DNA from: Arthrobacter sp. zg-Y1171
GTDB lineage: Bacteria > Actinomycetota > Actinomycetes > Actinomycetales > Micrococcaceae
DNA: 64,000 nt
Assembly: GCF_025244845.1 (NCBI RefSeq)
Contig: NZ_CP104264.1
Span: 682,001-746,000, forward strand
Direction: 5' to 3'
The notes below the pieces were generated by a model. It was not told the origin of the DNA. It did no database searches and worked only from the letters and a program-made list of their open reading frames with translations. This document shows positions 1-7,621 of this stretch, piece after piece (the stretch's first letter is position 1; each line of letters starts with the position of its first letter). The translations under genes and the position numbers were made by a program.

Positions 1-111
1 CTACGGAACGCCGGTGTCGAGGTGATCCCGATTGTCGGGGCCGAGCTCGGCCGCGGCCGCGGCGGCGGGCACTGCATGACCTGCCCGATCATCCGGGACG
101 GCTTGGACTAG
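1..111 (+). CDS. arcA: Arginine deiminase, C-terminal end only (cut by window start)
   Basis: The first 36 codons read as the end of arginine deiminase, which hydrolyses arginine to citrulline and ammonia. The tail carries the family signature [14 protein letters not shown], whose first cysteine (about codon 25) is the catalytic nucleophile, and ends at TAG 109-111. The rest of the gene lies left of the window. The antiporter gene downstream on the same strand supports an arginine deiminase pathway locus. A damaged second copy of the same tail lies at 1887-2096. Identification is confident because the motif is highly characteristic; whether the whole gene is intact cannot be seen. Confidence 0.9.
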   Translation, partial: LRNAGVEVIPIVGAELGRGRGGGHCMTCPIIRDGLD

Positions 112-140
112 CAACGACGGCGGTGGCCGGGCGGCGGCTG

Positions 141-290
141 GCATGTGACCGCGGCCCCGGCCACGGTTTCGATGTGGACTCCAGCGAACGCACCGCCGTT
201 GACGGGTACATGCCTTTCCACTGCAAGGGCCCCTTCGGCAACCGCCTGCGGGCACTGGCCGCCGATTCGGAACCCGTCGCCTCCTTCTGA
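141..290 (+). pseudogene. Remnant of a VOC-family (glyoxalase/bleomycin resistance) protein
   Basis: In the frame ending at TGA 288-290 the translation contains HGFDVDSSERTAVDGY followed by MPFHCKGPFGNRLRAL. This matches the C-terminal strand of small VOC proteins (typically RFHxxDPFGNRxE); the intact VOC gene at the right window edge ends in a closely similar segment with HGFEV and RFHCRDPFGNRVEIL. The key acidic residues are altered (DPFGNR to GPFGNR, VEI to RAL), no start codon or N-terminal half is visible, and the reading frame upstream is not protein-like. I read it as a decayed 3' fragment between arcA and the antiporter. Function is presumably lost. Confidence 0.6.
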
Positions 291-314
291 GAGAATAATG
301 GTAAGGCTGCTGAC
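286..314 (+). promoter_or_regulatory. Promoter-like element shared with 34096-34124
   Basis: The 29-nt stretch containing AGAATAATGG is identical at 25 of 29 positions to 34096-34124. Both lie upstream of a plus-strand gene, and a GATTsGG motif sits at the same distance (28 nt) upstream of the core in both. It lies about 90 nt before the antiporter start. It could be a conserved -10 region or a regulator site; no clear -35 hexamer at 16-18 nt is visible, so the role is unproven. Confidence 0.35.
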
Positions 315-403
315 GAAAAAGGAACCCCTGCAGGGAGCGGGCGGCCCATCCACTGTTGTCTAACCGGTGTGACCTCAGCCGCCACGCCCGATTGGAAAGA
401 ACC

Positions 404-1852
404 ATGTCTAATCCGCCTGCTCAGGGAGGGAAGGCTCCAGCAGCCAAACTCTCCCTGCTGACCCTCACCACCGTGGTGATCGGGTCCATGGTCGGGGCCG
501 GGGTGTTTTCCCTGCCCCAGCGCTTCGCCGAGGAAACCGGGGTGTGGGGTGCGCTGGTCGCCTGGCTGATTGCGGGTTCCGGCATGCTGATGCTGGCCTT
601 TGTGTTCCAGCGGCTGTCCATGCGCAAGCCGGCGCTTGATGCGGGGGTCTTCGCCTACGCCAAGGCCGGCTTCGGAAATTACGTGGGGTTCTTCTCCGCG
701 GCGGGTTACTGGGCCAGTGCCTGTGTTGGAAACGTCACCTACTGGGTGCTCACCATGTCCACGCTGGGAGCCCTGTTTCCGCAGCTGGGCGCAGGGGACA
801 CCTTCCTCGCCGTCGTGCTGTCCTCGGCCGGACTGTGGGGATTCTTCTTCCTGATCAGGCGCGGCATCAAAGAAGCCACAGCCATTAACCGGATAGTCAC
901 GATCGCCAAGGTTGTTCCCATTCTGGTCTTCGTGCTGTTTGCTGTCTTCCTGTTCGACCCCGCCGTCTTCGCGGGAAACCTTACCGGTGCGGACTATACG
1001 GGGCCGCTGTTCGAGCAGGTCAGCAACACGATGCTGGTGACGGTCTTCGTTTTCCTCGGTGTCGAAGGTGCCAGCGTGTATTCGCGCCATGCCCGACGGC
1101 GGGAGGACGTTGGCCGGGCCACCGTCCTCGGATTTCTGAGCGTCTTTGCCATCTTTGCCTCGGTCACGATCGTTTCCTACGGCGTCCTGCCGATGGAACA
1201 GCTCGCCGAGCTGCGCCAACCATCCATGGCGGGTGTCTTGGAAGCGGGAGTGGGGACCTGGGGTGTGGTGTTCGTCAGCGCAGGCCTGATCATTTCGGTG
1301 ATGGGGGCCTATCTGGCTTGGAGCCTGATGGCAGCGGAGGTCCTGTTCGTGGCGGCCACGGAGAAGGATATGCCGCGGTTCCTGTCCCGGGTCAGCGATG
1401 ACGATGTCCCGGTCAACGCCCTGCTGCTGAGCACCCTGCTCAGCCAGCTGGTAATGGTCATCACCTACTTCTCCGGGGACGCCTTCGACTTCGCACTGGA
1501 CATGACAGCGGTCCTGACGTTGTTTTCCCTCCTTTTCGCGGCCCTCTACGCCCTCAAGCTCGGTTGGAGCGGGGAAACGTATGAAGGAGCCCCGAGCCGC
1601 ACCCGGCGGGGCGACCTGGCCATTGCCGTCATTGCCACCATTTATTCAGTGTTCCTGGTCTATGCCGCCGGGCTGCCCCTGGTGCTGCTTTCGATGATCT
1701 TCTACGCCCCCGCCACCGTCCTGTTCGTGATTGCCCGCCGTGAACAAGGGCAGCGCGTTTTCCGGGGAGGGGAGCTGGTTCTTTTCCTCATTACTTTGGC
1801 AGGAGCCGTTGCAGGCGTGCTCGCCCTGACCCGGGGCTGGATAGCGCTCTGA
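404..1852 (+). CDS. arcD: Arginine/ornithine antiporter-type APC transporter
   Basis: This 482-aa membrane protein belongs to the basic amino acid/polyamine antiporter branch of the APC superfamily. The N-terminal segment has the family signature [15 protein letters not shown] in the first membrane helix, followed by about eleven further hydrophobic segments, the usual length for ArcD. ArcD exchanges extracellular arginine for ornithine and feeds the arginine deiminase pathway. The start at ATG 404 is chosen because GGAAAGA precedes it; a longer frame from 356 lacks a ribosome site. The arcA tail upstream fits this role. Specificity for arginine is inferred from context; lysine or another basic amino acid is possible. 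Confidence 0.82.
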   Translation: MSNPPAQGGKAPAAKLSLLTLTTVVIGSMVGAGVFSLPQRFAEETGVWGALVAWLIAGSGMLMLAFVFQRLSMRKPALDAGVFAYAKAGFGNYVGFFSAAGYWASACVGNVTYWVLTMSTLGALFPQLGAGDTFLAVVLSSAGLWGFFFLIRRGIKEATAINRIVTIAKVVPILVFVLFAVFLFDPAVFAGNLTGADYTGPLFEQVSNTMLVTVFVFLGVEGASVYSRHARRREDVGRATVLGFLSVFAIFASVTIVSYGVLPMEQLAELRQPSMAGVLEAGVGTWGVVFVSAGLIISVMGAYLAWSLMAAEVLFVAATEKDMPRFLSRVSDDDVPVNALLLSTLLSQLVMVITYFSGDAFDFALDMTAVLTLFSLLFAALYALKLGWSGETYEGAPSRTRRGDLAIAVIATIYSVFLVYAAGLPLVLLSMIFYAPATVLFVIARREQGQRVFRGGELVLFLITLAGAVAGVLALTRGWIAL

Positions 1853-1886
1853 TTTAGCGGACTCGCGGGCTGGCCACACCATAAGG

Positions 1887-2096
1887 GTGGAGAACACCCA
1901 GCGCTCCCGCGCCAGCGTTGACGTCGTCGAATTCCCTGTCTGCTTGCCAGACCACGGAGCGCCCCGAGGTCCAGACCTGGCTGCTGGACCGCAAGATCAT
2001 CGCCAACCGCGTGGGGCTGTCGGTGCCGAGCTGGGCAGTTGCCGCGGCGGCGGGCACTGCATGACCTGCCCGATCGTCCGGGACGGGCTCGACTAA
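1887..2096 (+). pseudogene. Internally deleted, frameshifted second copy of arginine deiminase
   Basis: Three arginine deiminase segments are joined with lesions. A first segment reads VDVVEF in the frame of 1887. A second, in another frame from about 1951, reads [16 protein letters not shown], which matches the N-terminal third of the enzyme. The third, back in the frame of 1887, reads [19 protein letters not shown] to TAA 2094-2096 and is the C-terminal catalytic end. Roughly 300 residues in between are missing. The tail is nearly identical to the arcA tail at 1-111, so the antiporter is bracketed by two copies of the arcA end, suggesting a duplication followed by deletion. Confidence 0.8.
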
Positions 2097-2167
2097 CGAC
2101 GACGACGGCCGGGGACGCCGCGACGACGGATCCCGCCGGGGCAGCGGGGGCGGGAGGACCAAACCGC

Positions 2168-2461
2168 CTACGACCCGTACATGGATACCGTGCGGTCCTG
2201 AAGCAACTGGATGATGCGGCCGCGGCCGATCTGCTGGAAATGGACGGACTCGCGGTGGGCGTCAAAATCAGCCGCCGTGCGGTAGGACTCCAGTATCACA
2301 ACTTTGCGCGGGTCCTCGACGCCGCGGAAGTACTCGTAGCGGAGGTTGCCTGCCTCGGTCCGGCTGGCTTCAGCCAGCAGCCTCAGTTCGGCAAGCACCT
2401 CGTCCTCGGAGCCCGGTGTGACGGTGTAGACGGCCACGACGTCGAAGGTCTTCTCTGGCAC
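2168..2461 (-). CDS. Putative quinol monooxygenase (ABM domain)
   Basis: This 97-aa protein has the length and pattern of antibiotic biosynthesis monooxygenase (ABM) proteins: a beta strand with VVAVYTVTPGSEDEVL at the start and a central ES(Y) segment followed by FDAHRESVHFQ, which resembles the typical F..H..S.HF motif. Such small ferredoxin-like-fold proteins oxidise quinols or act as cofactor-free monooxygenases; the substrate here is unknown. GTG 2461 is the likely start because AAGGAG precedes it by 6 nt. It is the last gene of the minus-strand catabolic cluster and follows a strong hairpin at 2515-2550, so it may be expressed at a lower level than the genes upstream. Confidence 0.75.
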   Translation of the reverse strand: MPEKTFDVVAVYTVTPGSEDEVLAELRLLAEASRTEAGNLRYEYFRGVEDPRKVVILESYRTAADFDAHRESVHFQQIGRGRIIQLLQDRTVSMYGS

Positions 2462-2514
2462 GGTTGTCTCCTTAATAGGGGGCGATGTTGGTTCTTCGCT
2501 TAGATAAGCAGGAA

Positions 2515-2550
2515 CCCCTCGGGCCGTGCCCGGAGACGCGGCCCGAGGGG
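2515..2550 (-). terminator. Strong hairpin between catabolic genes
   Basis: CCCCTCGGGCCG at 2515-2526 is perfectly complementary to CGGCCCGAGGGG at 2539-2550, a 12-bp stem with a 12-nt loop. It follows the carboxymuconolactone-decarboxylase-like gene and precedes the ABM gene on the minus strand. No U-run follows, so it could be a weak terminator, a processing site or a stabiliser. Confidence 0.65.
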
Positions 2551-2564
2551 TAGCGGCGTTGGAC

Positions 2565-2966
2565 CTATTCGGTGCCGGTATGAACAGAGACAGTGGGCTC
2601 CAGGCGTTCCGCGCCAACCACTTCTGCCCACGCCTCAACGCCGTACTGGAACGAGACGATGCCAGCCTCGGGCAGCGAGATTTCGATAGCCTCCAGGATT
2701 TCCTGCGGAGTGAGGCCCAGTCCCAGACCTACCTGGATGTGGCTCTTCAGCTGCGGCTTGGGGGCACGCATCACGGTCAGGCTGAGGATGAACAGAAGTT
2801 CTTTGGTCTTGCGGTCCAGCAGCCGTTCGCTGAGGTACGCGGCCTGAACCAGGTCATTGGCGGCCTGAAGGGCAGGGAAATCGGCCGCGGCCATCACCTT
2901 GTGGTAGTCGAGGACGTACCCCCGGCTGGTGGCCATCTGGTCAATGTATTCCTGTGCTTCGCTCAT
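2565..2966 (-). CDS. Carboxymuconolactone decarboxylase family (AhpD-like fold) protein
   Basis: The 133-aa protein is all-helical and has the CMD-family pattern: LDRKTKELLFILSLTVMRAP followed by KSHIQVGLGLGLTPQEILE, where the histidine sits where CMD and AhpD proteins place their active-site residues. A CxxC pair, needed for AhpD-type peroxidase activity, is absent, so decarboxylase-like or isomerase-like chemistry is more likely. Its start codon overlaps the stop of the upstream dehydrogenase by 4 nt (ATGA), implying translational coupling. True PcaC proteins act on 4-carboxymuconolactone; the neighbours do not support protocatechuate degradation directly. Confidence 0.8.
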   Translation of the reverse strand: MSEAQEYIDQMATSRGYVLDYHKVMAAADFPALQAANDLVQAAYLSERLLDRKTKELLFILSLTVMRAPKPQLKSHIQVGLGLGLTPQEILEAIEISLPEAGIVSFQYGVEAWAEVVGAERLEPTVSVHTGTE

Positions 2967-3877
2967 TCTTGGGTCCTTTCGTCGTCCCTGGTGTTACTGA
3001 TTTGGATGGAGGTATGGGTTTCGTAGTACCGGGCCAGTTCGGTGTGATCCGGATGCTCTCCGAGCAAGGGACGGTTCTCTTCGGCAACGGCCAGCGCCCG
3101 GTCGGTGACGGGTGTGGTGATCCCCCCGGTCAGGCCCTGGGCGATCCGCAGATCCTTGAGCATGAGGTCGTAGGCGAACCCCGAATCGAAGGTCCCGGTC
3201 AGGATATGGTTCAGGTACTTCACCTCGCTGGCCTGGCTGCGTCCGGTGGAAGCGTTCAGGACCGTCACCATGGTCTCGGGGGCGATGCCGAATTTCGCCG
3301 CGGCAGTAATGACTTCGGCGGCGGCGGCAATGTTGGTTGCGGACAGCAGATTGTTCAGGGCCTTGGCGGCGTCACCGCTGCCGGCGGGGCCGACATGGTG
3401 CACAGCGGTCCCCATGGACTGGAGCAGCGGCCTCGCCCGGTCAAATGCCTGTTCTGTACCGCCCGCCATGATGGACAGCTCACCGGTTACAGCCTTGCGC
3501 TGGCCGCCGGAGACGGGAGCGTCGAGATAATCGATACCTCGCTGTTTCGCGGCCGCGGCAAGCGCCTTGGAGCTTTCCGGTTCCGAAGAACTCATGTCAA
3601 TGACCAGTGCCCCCGGGGCCAGCGCCGCCAGGAGGCCGTCCCCGCCCTGCAAGATCGATTCCACGATGGCGGAATTCGGCAGCATCAGCACGAGAGTGTC
3701 CACGGATTTAGGGACGGACGCCAGCGAGGAAAGCCCTGCAATCGATAAGTCCCGGGCGAGCTTTTCCGTCACATCTGGGCGCGCATCAAAAATCGTGAGC
3801 GAATCTCCGGTATGACGGTGCAGGTTACGCACCATGGGCTCACCCATGGTGCCGAGTCCGATAAACAGGACTGTCAT
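2963..3877 (-). CDS. NAD-dependent beta-hydroxyacid dehydrogenase (3-hydroxyisobutyrate dehydrogenase family)
   Basis: This 304-aa enzyme starts with the dinucleotide-binding loop FIGLGTMGEPM (residues 4-14), carries the family substrate segment DAPVSGGQRKAVTG, and has the catalytic lysine in GDAAKALNNLL. Members reversibly oxidise 3-hydroxyisobutyrate, tartronate semialdehyde, glyoxylate or related compounds with NAD(P)+. ATG 3877 is chosen because AGGAGGAAC lies just upstream; the frame extends further but without a ribosome site. It sits 10 nt after the alpha/beta hydrolase gene and is translationally coupled to the next gene. Substrate cannot be assigned from sequence. Confidence 0.85.
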   Translation of the reverse strand: MTVLFIGLGTMGEPMVRNLHRHTGDSLTIFDARPDVTEKLARDLSIAGLSSLASVPKSVDTLVLMLPNSAIVESILQGGDGLLAALAPGALVIDMSSSEPESSKALAAAAKQRGIDYLDAPVSGGQRKAVTGELSIMAGGTEQAFDRARPLLQSMGTAVHHVGPAGSGDAAKALNNLLSATNIAAAAEVITAAAKFGIAPETMVTVLNASTGRSQASEVKYLNHILTGTFDSGFAYDLMLKDLRIAQGLTGGITTPVTDRALAVAEENRPLLGEHPDHTELARYYETHTSIQISNTRDDERTQE

Positions 3878-3887
3878 GTAGTTCCTC

Positions 3888-5087
3888 CTAAGAACCAAGT
3901 GTGGATAGTCGCAGTAATGCTTCCTGCAGGTACCGGGCAAAGCTGTGCGGTGCTTCCGCATGGGGAAAATGGCCAAGGTCGTCCATCAGGATGAACTCGG
4001 CGTTCGGGATCCTGTCCGCCAGGTCCTTTACTTTCTCCGGGGGGACCGTGGTGTCGTAGGCGCCGCCGAGGAGAATGACCGGCGGCGTTGAGCCGTCCAG
4101 GCTGCCGAGCTCAGTGCTCAGATCCCAGGTCACATAGCTTTTGATATCCGTGGGATAAGTGCCGTATCCGCCGTTGGTGTAACCCCACCAGACGCGGTCG
4201 CGCCAGGATTTCGGGGACGACGGCGACATGGCGCCGAATATCCATTCGGCCGCAGCAATGTTTTGGTTCACGTCCACGGCATCAAACCAGGGCGCTGTCC
4301 GGTTGCCGACCTGCACACAGGTTTGGGCCGCAATCGCACCCCGGAATACCTCGGGGTAGCGGATTACTGCCCGGACTGCGGCGGCGCCGGCCATGGATGC
4401 ACCCAAAATGACAGGGCGGTCCAGATTCAGCGCTTTGGCCACACGGACCACGGTTTCCAGATAATCGTTCTCACTGAGGGTGTAGTCGGTTCCTGTCCTG
4501 CCCCAGGCCGGCTGGGATTTCCCGTGCCACGGAAGGTCCAGGCAGATCAGTTCGATCCCCTCCGGCAGGCACCCGGCCAGTCCGTGGAACTGCGTGGTGT
4601 CGCTGCCGGCGGTGGGCACGCACAGCACAGGGATGCCGCCGCCGGCCCGCTCCACGAAGACATCACATGTGCCATAGGTGCTGTGTTCAATGCGGTGGTA
4701 ACTGCCCTGCAGGGGCGGTGGCGGGGGAACCGGTTCATCTGCTGACGATGTACGGCGAAGGACCTCGTGGGTGCGGCGGACTATCTGCAGGTGCTGTTCC
4801 AGAACCTTCCGGGATCCGGTCAGGTCCAGATCACCGCGCAGCAGGCAGGACAGCACGGACTGCCACTGCGGTTCCGGGGCCGGATCCAGCAGCCGCTGCC
4901 AGGTTCCATCCGTGCCGTGCAGGGAGAAATCGACCTGGCCGGGCTCGGCGTCCAGGAGCTTTCCGTCGGCGAGGTGAATGGTGAGGACGTCGCCGTCGGA
5001 GACCAGTTCAAAAGCCACCTCGGCGCCGCGGGAAAGTGCCCCGAACTCGGCGTCGTCCCGCAGGGCCTGGATGCCGTTATTCCACAT
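3888..5087 (-). CDS. Alpha/beta hydrolase with N-terminal extension
   Basis: The 399-aa protein has an unrelated N-terminal domain of about 120 residues ending in a proline run, then an alpha/beta hydrolase core. The nucleophile elbow is GASMAG with Ser at about 231, the acid is probably in the AYDTTVPP segment, and the catalytic His is in DLGHFPHAE near the C-terminus. The N-terminal domain resembles the SCP2-like/alkyl-sulfatase dimerisation fold in its pattern of short strands (LTIHLADGKLLDAEPG), but this is tentative. Its start overlaps the end of the lactonase gene by 11 nt. Role: probably hydrolysis of an ester, lactone or C-C bond in the pathway encoded by the cluster. Confidence 0.8.
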   Translation of the reverse strand: MWNNGIQALRDDAEFGALSRGAEVAFELVSDGDVLTIHLADGKLLDAEPGQVDFSLHGTDGTWQRLLDPAPEPQWQSVLSCLLRGDLDLTGSRKVLEQHLQIVRRTHEVLRRTSSADEPVPPPPPLQGSYHRIEHSTYGTCDVFVERAGGGIPVLCVPTAGSDTTQFHGLAGCLPEGIELICLDLPWHGKSQPAWGRTGTDYTLSENDYLETVVRVAKALNLDRPVILGASMAGAAAVRAVIRYPEVFRGAIAAQTCVQVGNRTAPWFDAVDVNQNIAAAEWIFGAMSPSSPKSWRDRVWWGYTNGGYGTYPTDIKSYVTWDLSTELGSLDGSTPPVILLGGAYDTTVPPEKVKDLADRIPNAEFILMDDLGHFPHAEAPHSFARYLQEALLRLSTLGS

Positions 5088-5877
5088 GATGAGCAGCTTT
5101 CACTGTGCTGGCGAATGTCCCCAGGGTGCCTTCCAGCCGATCGTGCCGGTCCAACTCGCTGATGTCATGGCCGCTGATGACGCCGGCGTAGGCACCGTCC
5201 CGGATGCGTTCCAGCACCCCGTAGGAGGTGGGCCAGTCCGCCATGGATTTGAAGAGCATGTCCTTCTCAATCTCCTCGTGGAAATGCCCGGCATCACTGG
5301 CCAGCAGCACGGTTCCCGCCGGGGTATCCACCTCGACGATGCTCTGGCCCGGGGTATGACCGCCGACCGGAATCATGCGGACCCCCTCCGCGACCTGGAC
5401 AACCCCGTCAACAAGCTCCAGCGTTCCCGCGGCAAGAAGCCTGACCAGTTCGGCGATTTCCCCGGGTTCGACGAAATTGGTGAACAGGGGTTTTCGGGCC
5501 AGTGGGCCGGTCCAGAACTCGTACTCACTCCTGGCCATGTAGGCACGCCGGGGAGAAATCCGGTCCACGTTGCCGATGTGGTCATAGTGCGCGTGCGTGA
5601 GGATCAGGGCGTCGGGACTGGTTGTGACACCCAAGTGCTGGAGTGCCGTCAGTGGATCCACCAGTACTTCGCGGTTCCGCGCCCGCGCCGGGGCGGCGGC
5701 GTAACCGGTATCCACGAGGATGGTGGTTTGTGCATTGCGGATCACCCAGAGGTAGTACCCCATTGCATGCTCGGCGTCGGGTTCGCTGTACCAGTCGTAG
5801 TTCAGATACGCGTCGCTCCTGGTGGTGGTCCGTTGTCCATGCCGGACAATCAGGATTTCCCAGTCCTGCCCTGTCAT
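5077..5877 (-). CDS. Metallo-beta-lactamase-fold hydrolase, N-acyl-homoserine-lactonase-like
   Basis: This 266-aa protein has the dinuclear zinc motif THAHYDHIG (His95, His97, Asp99, His100), a later metal His in PVGGHTPGQS, an Asp in LLASDAGHF and a final His in ISGHD. Length and motif spacing match the AHL-lactonase/AttM-like branch. It may open lactones in a catabolic pathway or quench acyl-homoserine-lactone signals; the operon context favours a metabolic lactone. ATG 5877 is chosen because GAGGGGGCA lies upstream and because it overlaps the regulator stop codon by 4 nt. It is expressed with the GntR regulator. Confidence 0.82.
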   Translation of the reverse strand: MTGQDWEILIVRHGQRTTTRSDAYLNYDWYSEPDAEHAMGYYLWVIRNAQTTILVDTGYAAAPARARNREVLVDPLTALQHLGVTTSPDALILTHAHYDHIGNVDRISPRRAYMARSEYEFWTGPLARKPLFTNFVEPGEIAELVRLLAAGTLELVDGVVQVAEGVRMIPVGGHTPGQSIVEVDTPAGTVLLASDAGHFHEEIEKDMLFKSMADWPTSYGVLERIRDGAYAGVISGHDISELDRHDRLEGTLGTFASTVKAAHHVE

Positions 5878-6581
5878 AAACGTGCCCCCTCGGGCTCTGG
5901 ATATTCGGTTCCGGAAAGGCTGTCGTGGGTTTCGCTCCTCAGGTGCGCCAGAGCTATGTCCCGGGCAATGTGGACGTGGGTCCGCGCGCATTCCAGCGCC
6001 CGGTCCTCATCGCCGGCGACCACTGCGTCCACCATGGCCTGGATCTCTTGAAGCATCCGCTCGCCCCTGCCGGGGGAGGAGAGCGTCAGACGCCGCAACT
6101 GGCTGATGCGTGTCTGCACGTTCTGCAGCATTTCCCCGATCGTGTGGTTGCGCGAGATGGACACCAGCAGTGCGTAAAAGCGGTCCTTGATGGCCGTGAT
6201 GTCCTCGACGTCGGCTTGGAGCGATGCCCGCAGTTCGAGCATCAGGATCGTCATGTCCTCAATGTCCGTGCTGTCGCGGCGCCGGGCCGCCAGCCGCATG
6301 ATGGCGCATTCCAAGGCTTCCCGCACTTCGTAGAGTTCAGCGGCCACCTCCACGGTGAGACGTTCCACGATCGGACCCACGTTCGGTTCGATACGTACCA
6401 GCCGCTCCGATTCCATCTGCCGCAGGGCCTCCCGGATCACGGTCCGGCTGACGCCGAACTTTTCGACGAGGTCCTTTTCCTTCAGACGCATTCCCGGGCG
6501 GAAGGATCCATTGATAATTTCCCGCCGGATGGCCTCGACGATTTGCTCTCGCAGAGGGGCTGCAGTCTTTTGGATGGTCAT
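5874..6581 (-). CDS. GntR-family transcriptional regulator (FadR/FCD subfamily)
   Basis: The 235-aa protein has an N-terminal winged helix (about residues 10-75; LREQIVEAIRREIINGSF and GVSRTVIREALRQMESE are typical) and a C-terminal FCD effector domain with the usual helical E/R/H pattern, including YEVREALECAIMRLAA and CARTHVHIARD. FCD regulators bind small organic acids and usually repress the operon that carries them. It is embedded in the catabolic operon, coupled to the lactonase gene by a 4-nt overlap. TAAGGA precedes ATG 6581. A GTATTAC motif in the promoter region of the first operon gene (8971-8977) is a plausible operator. Confidence 0.9.
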   Translation of the reverse strand: MTIQKTAAPLREQIVEAIRREIINGSFRPGMRLKEKDLVEKFGVSRTVIREALRQMESERLVRIEPNVGPIVERLTVEVAAELYEVREALECAIMRLAARRRDSTDIEDMTILMLELRASLQADVEDITAIKDRFYALLVSISRNHTIGEMLQNVQTRISQLRRLTLSSPGRGERMLQEIQAMVDAVVAGDEDRALECARTHVHIARDIALAHLRSETHDSLSGTEYPEPEGARL

Positions 6582-6637
6582 AGCGTTTTCCTTACCCGGT
6601 CTTTTCTTCGAAGTGCATCTGCGCGGAACAGACATAC

Positions 6638-7621
6638 TCAGTTTGGTGCCTTAGCAGTATGCACACCCCCTTGACCCGCGAGGGCCACCGGATTATCCAG
6701 CCAGGTGACGGGCTGCTTCGGCTGGCGGTCCACCTGCAGCTGGAAAATGTCCGGGCGTCCGTAATGCCCCACCACGTCCATATCGAGGTGGGCCCGTGTC
6801 TGGTCGGCCAGGTCGATCTCGGCGTAGAGGATGCCCTCTTCGTCAAAGAGCGGACCTGCGAGCAGCTCACCGAGCGGTGAAATAATCGCGCTGCCGCCGC
6901 GGAGGGCCAGTTGCTGGTCCTCGGGCAGTTCGGGCTCCAGCTCTGCGGGGATGTCCTCCTTTCGCAGGATCTGGCAGGCGCTGAGCACATGCACCCGTCC
7001 TTCGAGCGCAATGTGCGTCATGGTGGGCAGCCAGGTGGGGCGGTCGTCCACGGTGGGCGCGCAGTACAATTCGATTTGCTGGGCATACATGGCGTACCTC
7101 AGCAACGGCATGTAATTCTCCCAGCAGATGACCGCACCGACCCGGCCGACAGGAGTGTCTACGACGTCGATCGTGGATCCGTCGCCGAATCCCCAGATCA
7201 AACGTTCAGAACCCGTGGGCATAAGCTTCCTGTGGATATTCAGGATCTGGCCGGTGGGTCCAATCGTTACCGCAGTGCAGTACAGGGTGTACCCGAGGCG
7301 TTCGATAACACCAATGACGACGGTTAGCTCCCCATCACGGGCAGCTTCCCCGAGCTCCCGCAGCTCTGGACCGTCCAATTCCACCGCTGAGTCGAAGTAC
7401 CTGCGGAAGAGTTCACGGCCCTGCGGGGTCCGCCGGCCCACGTAGGAGTCCAGGCCCGCGCCTTTGGGATAACCTCCGATAAAGGCTTCCGGGAAGACCG
7501 CCAGCTCGGCACCGTGACGGGCACATTCCTGCATGAGGGAAACCGCCCGGCGGATGGCCTTCGGCGTATCAAACAGTGCTGATGCCGCCTGCACTACGGC
7601 AACTTTTGTCAGATCAGTCAT
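6638..7621 (-). CDS. Nitrilase (carbon-nitrogen hydrolase superfamily)
   Basis: The 327-aa enzyme has the full nitrilase triad: Glu45 in AVFPEAFIGGYPKG, Lys132 in HRKLMPTGSER and Cys166 in GAVICWENYMPL. The FIGGYPKG and CWENY contexts are those of true nitrilases (branch 1), which convert nitriles to carboxylic acids plus ammonia, rather than amidases. The 8-nt overlap with the upstream MFS gene couples it to uptake. This is the best clue to the pathway: an imported organic nitrile would be hydrolysed first and the acid processed by the downstream enzymes. The substrate is not predictable by eye. Confidence 0.9.
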   Translation of the reverse strand: MTDLTKVAVVQAASALFDTPKAIRRAVSLMQECARHGAELAVFPEAFIGGYPKGAGLDSYVGRRTPQGRELFRRYFDSAVELDGPELRELGEAARDGELTVVIGVIERLGYTLYCTAVTIGPTGQILNIHRKLMPTGSERLIWGFGDGSTIDVVDTPVGRVGAVICWENYMPLLRYAMYAQQIELYCAPTVDDRPTWLPTMTHIALEGRVHVLSACQILRKEDIPAELEPELPEDQQLALRGGSAIISPLGELLAGPLFDEEGILYAEIDLADQTRAHLDMDVVGHYGRPDIFQLQVDRQPKQPVTWLDNPVALAGQGGVHTAKAPN

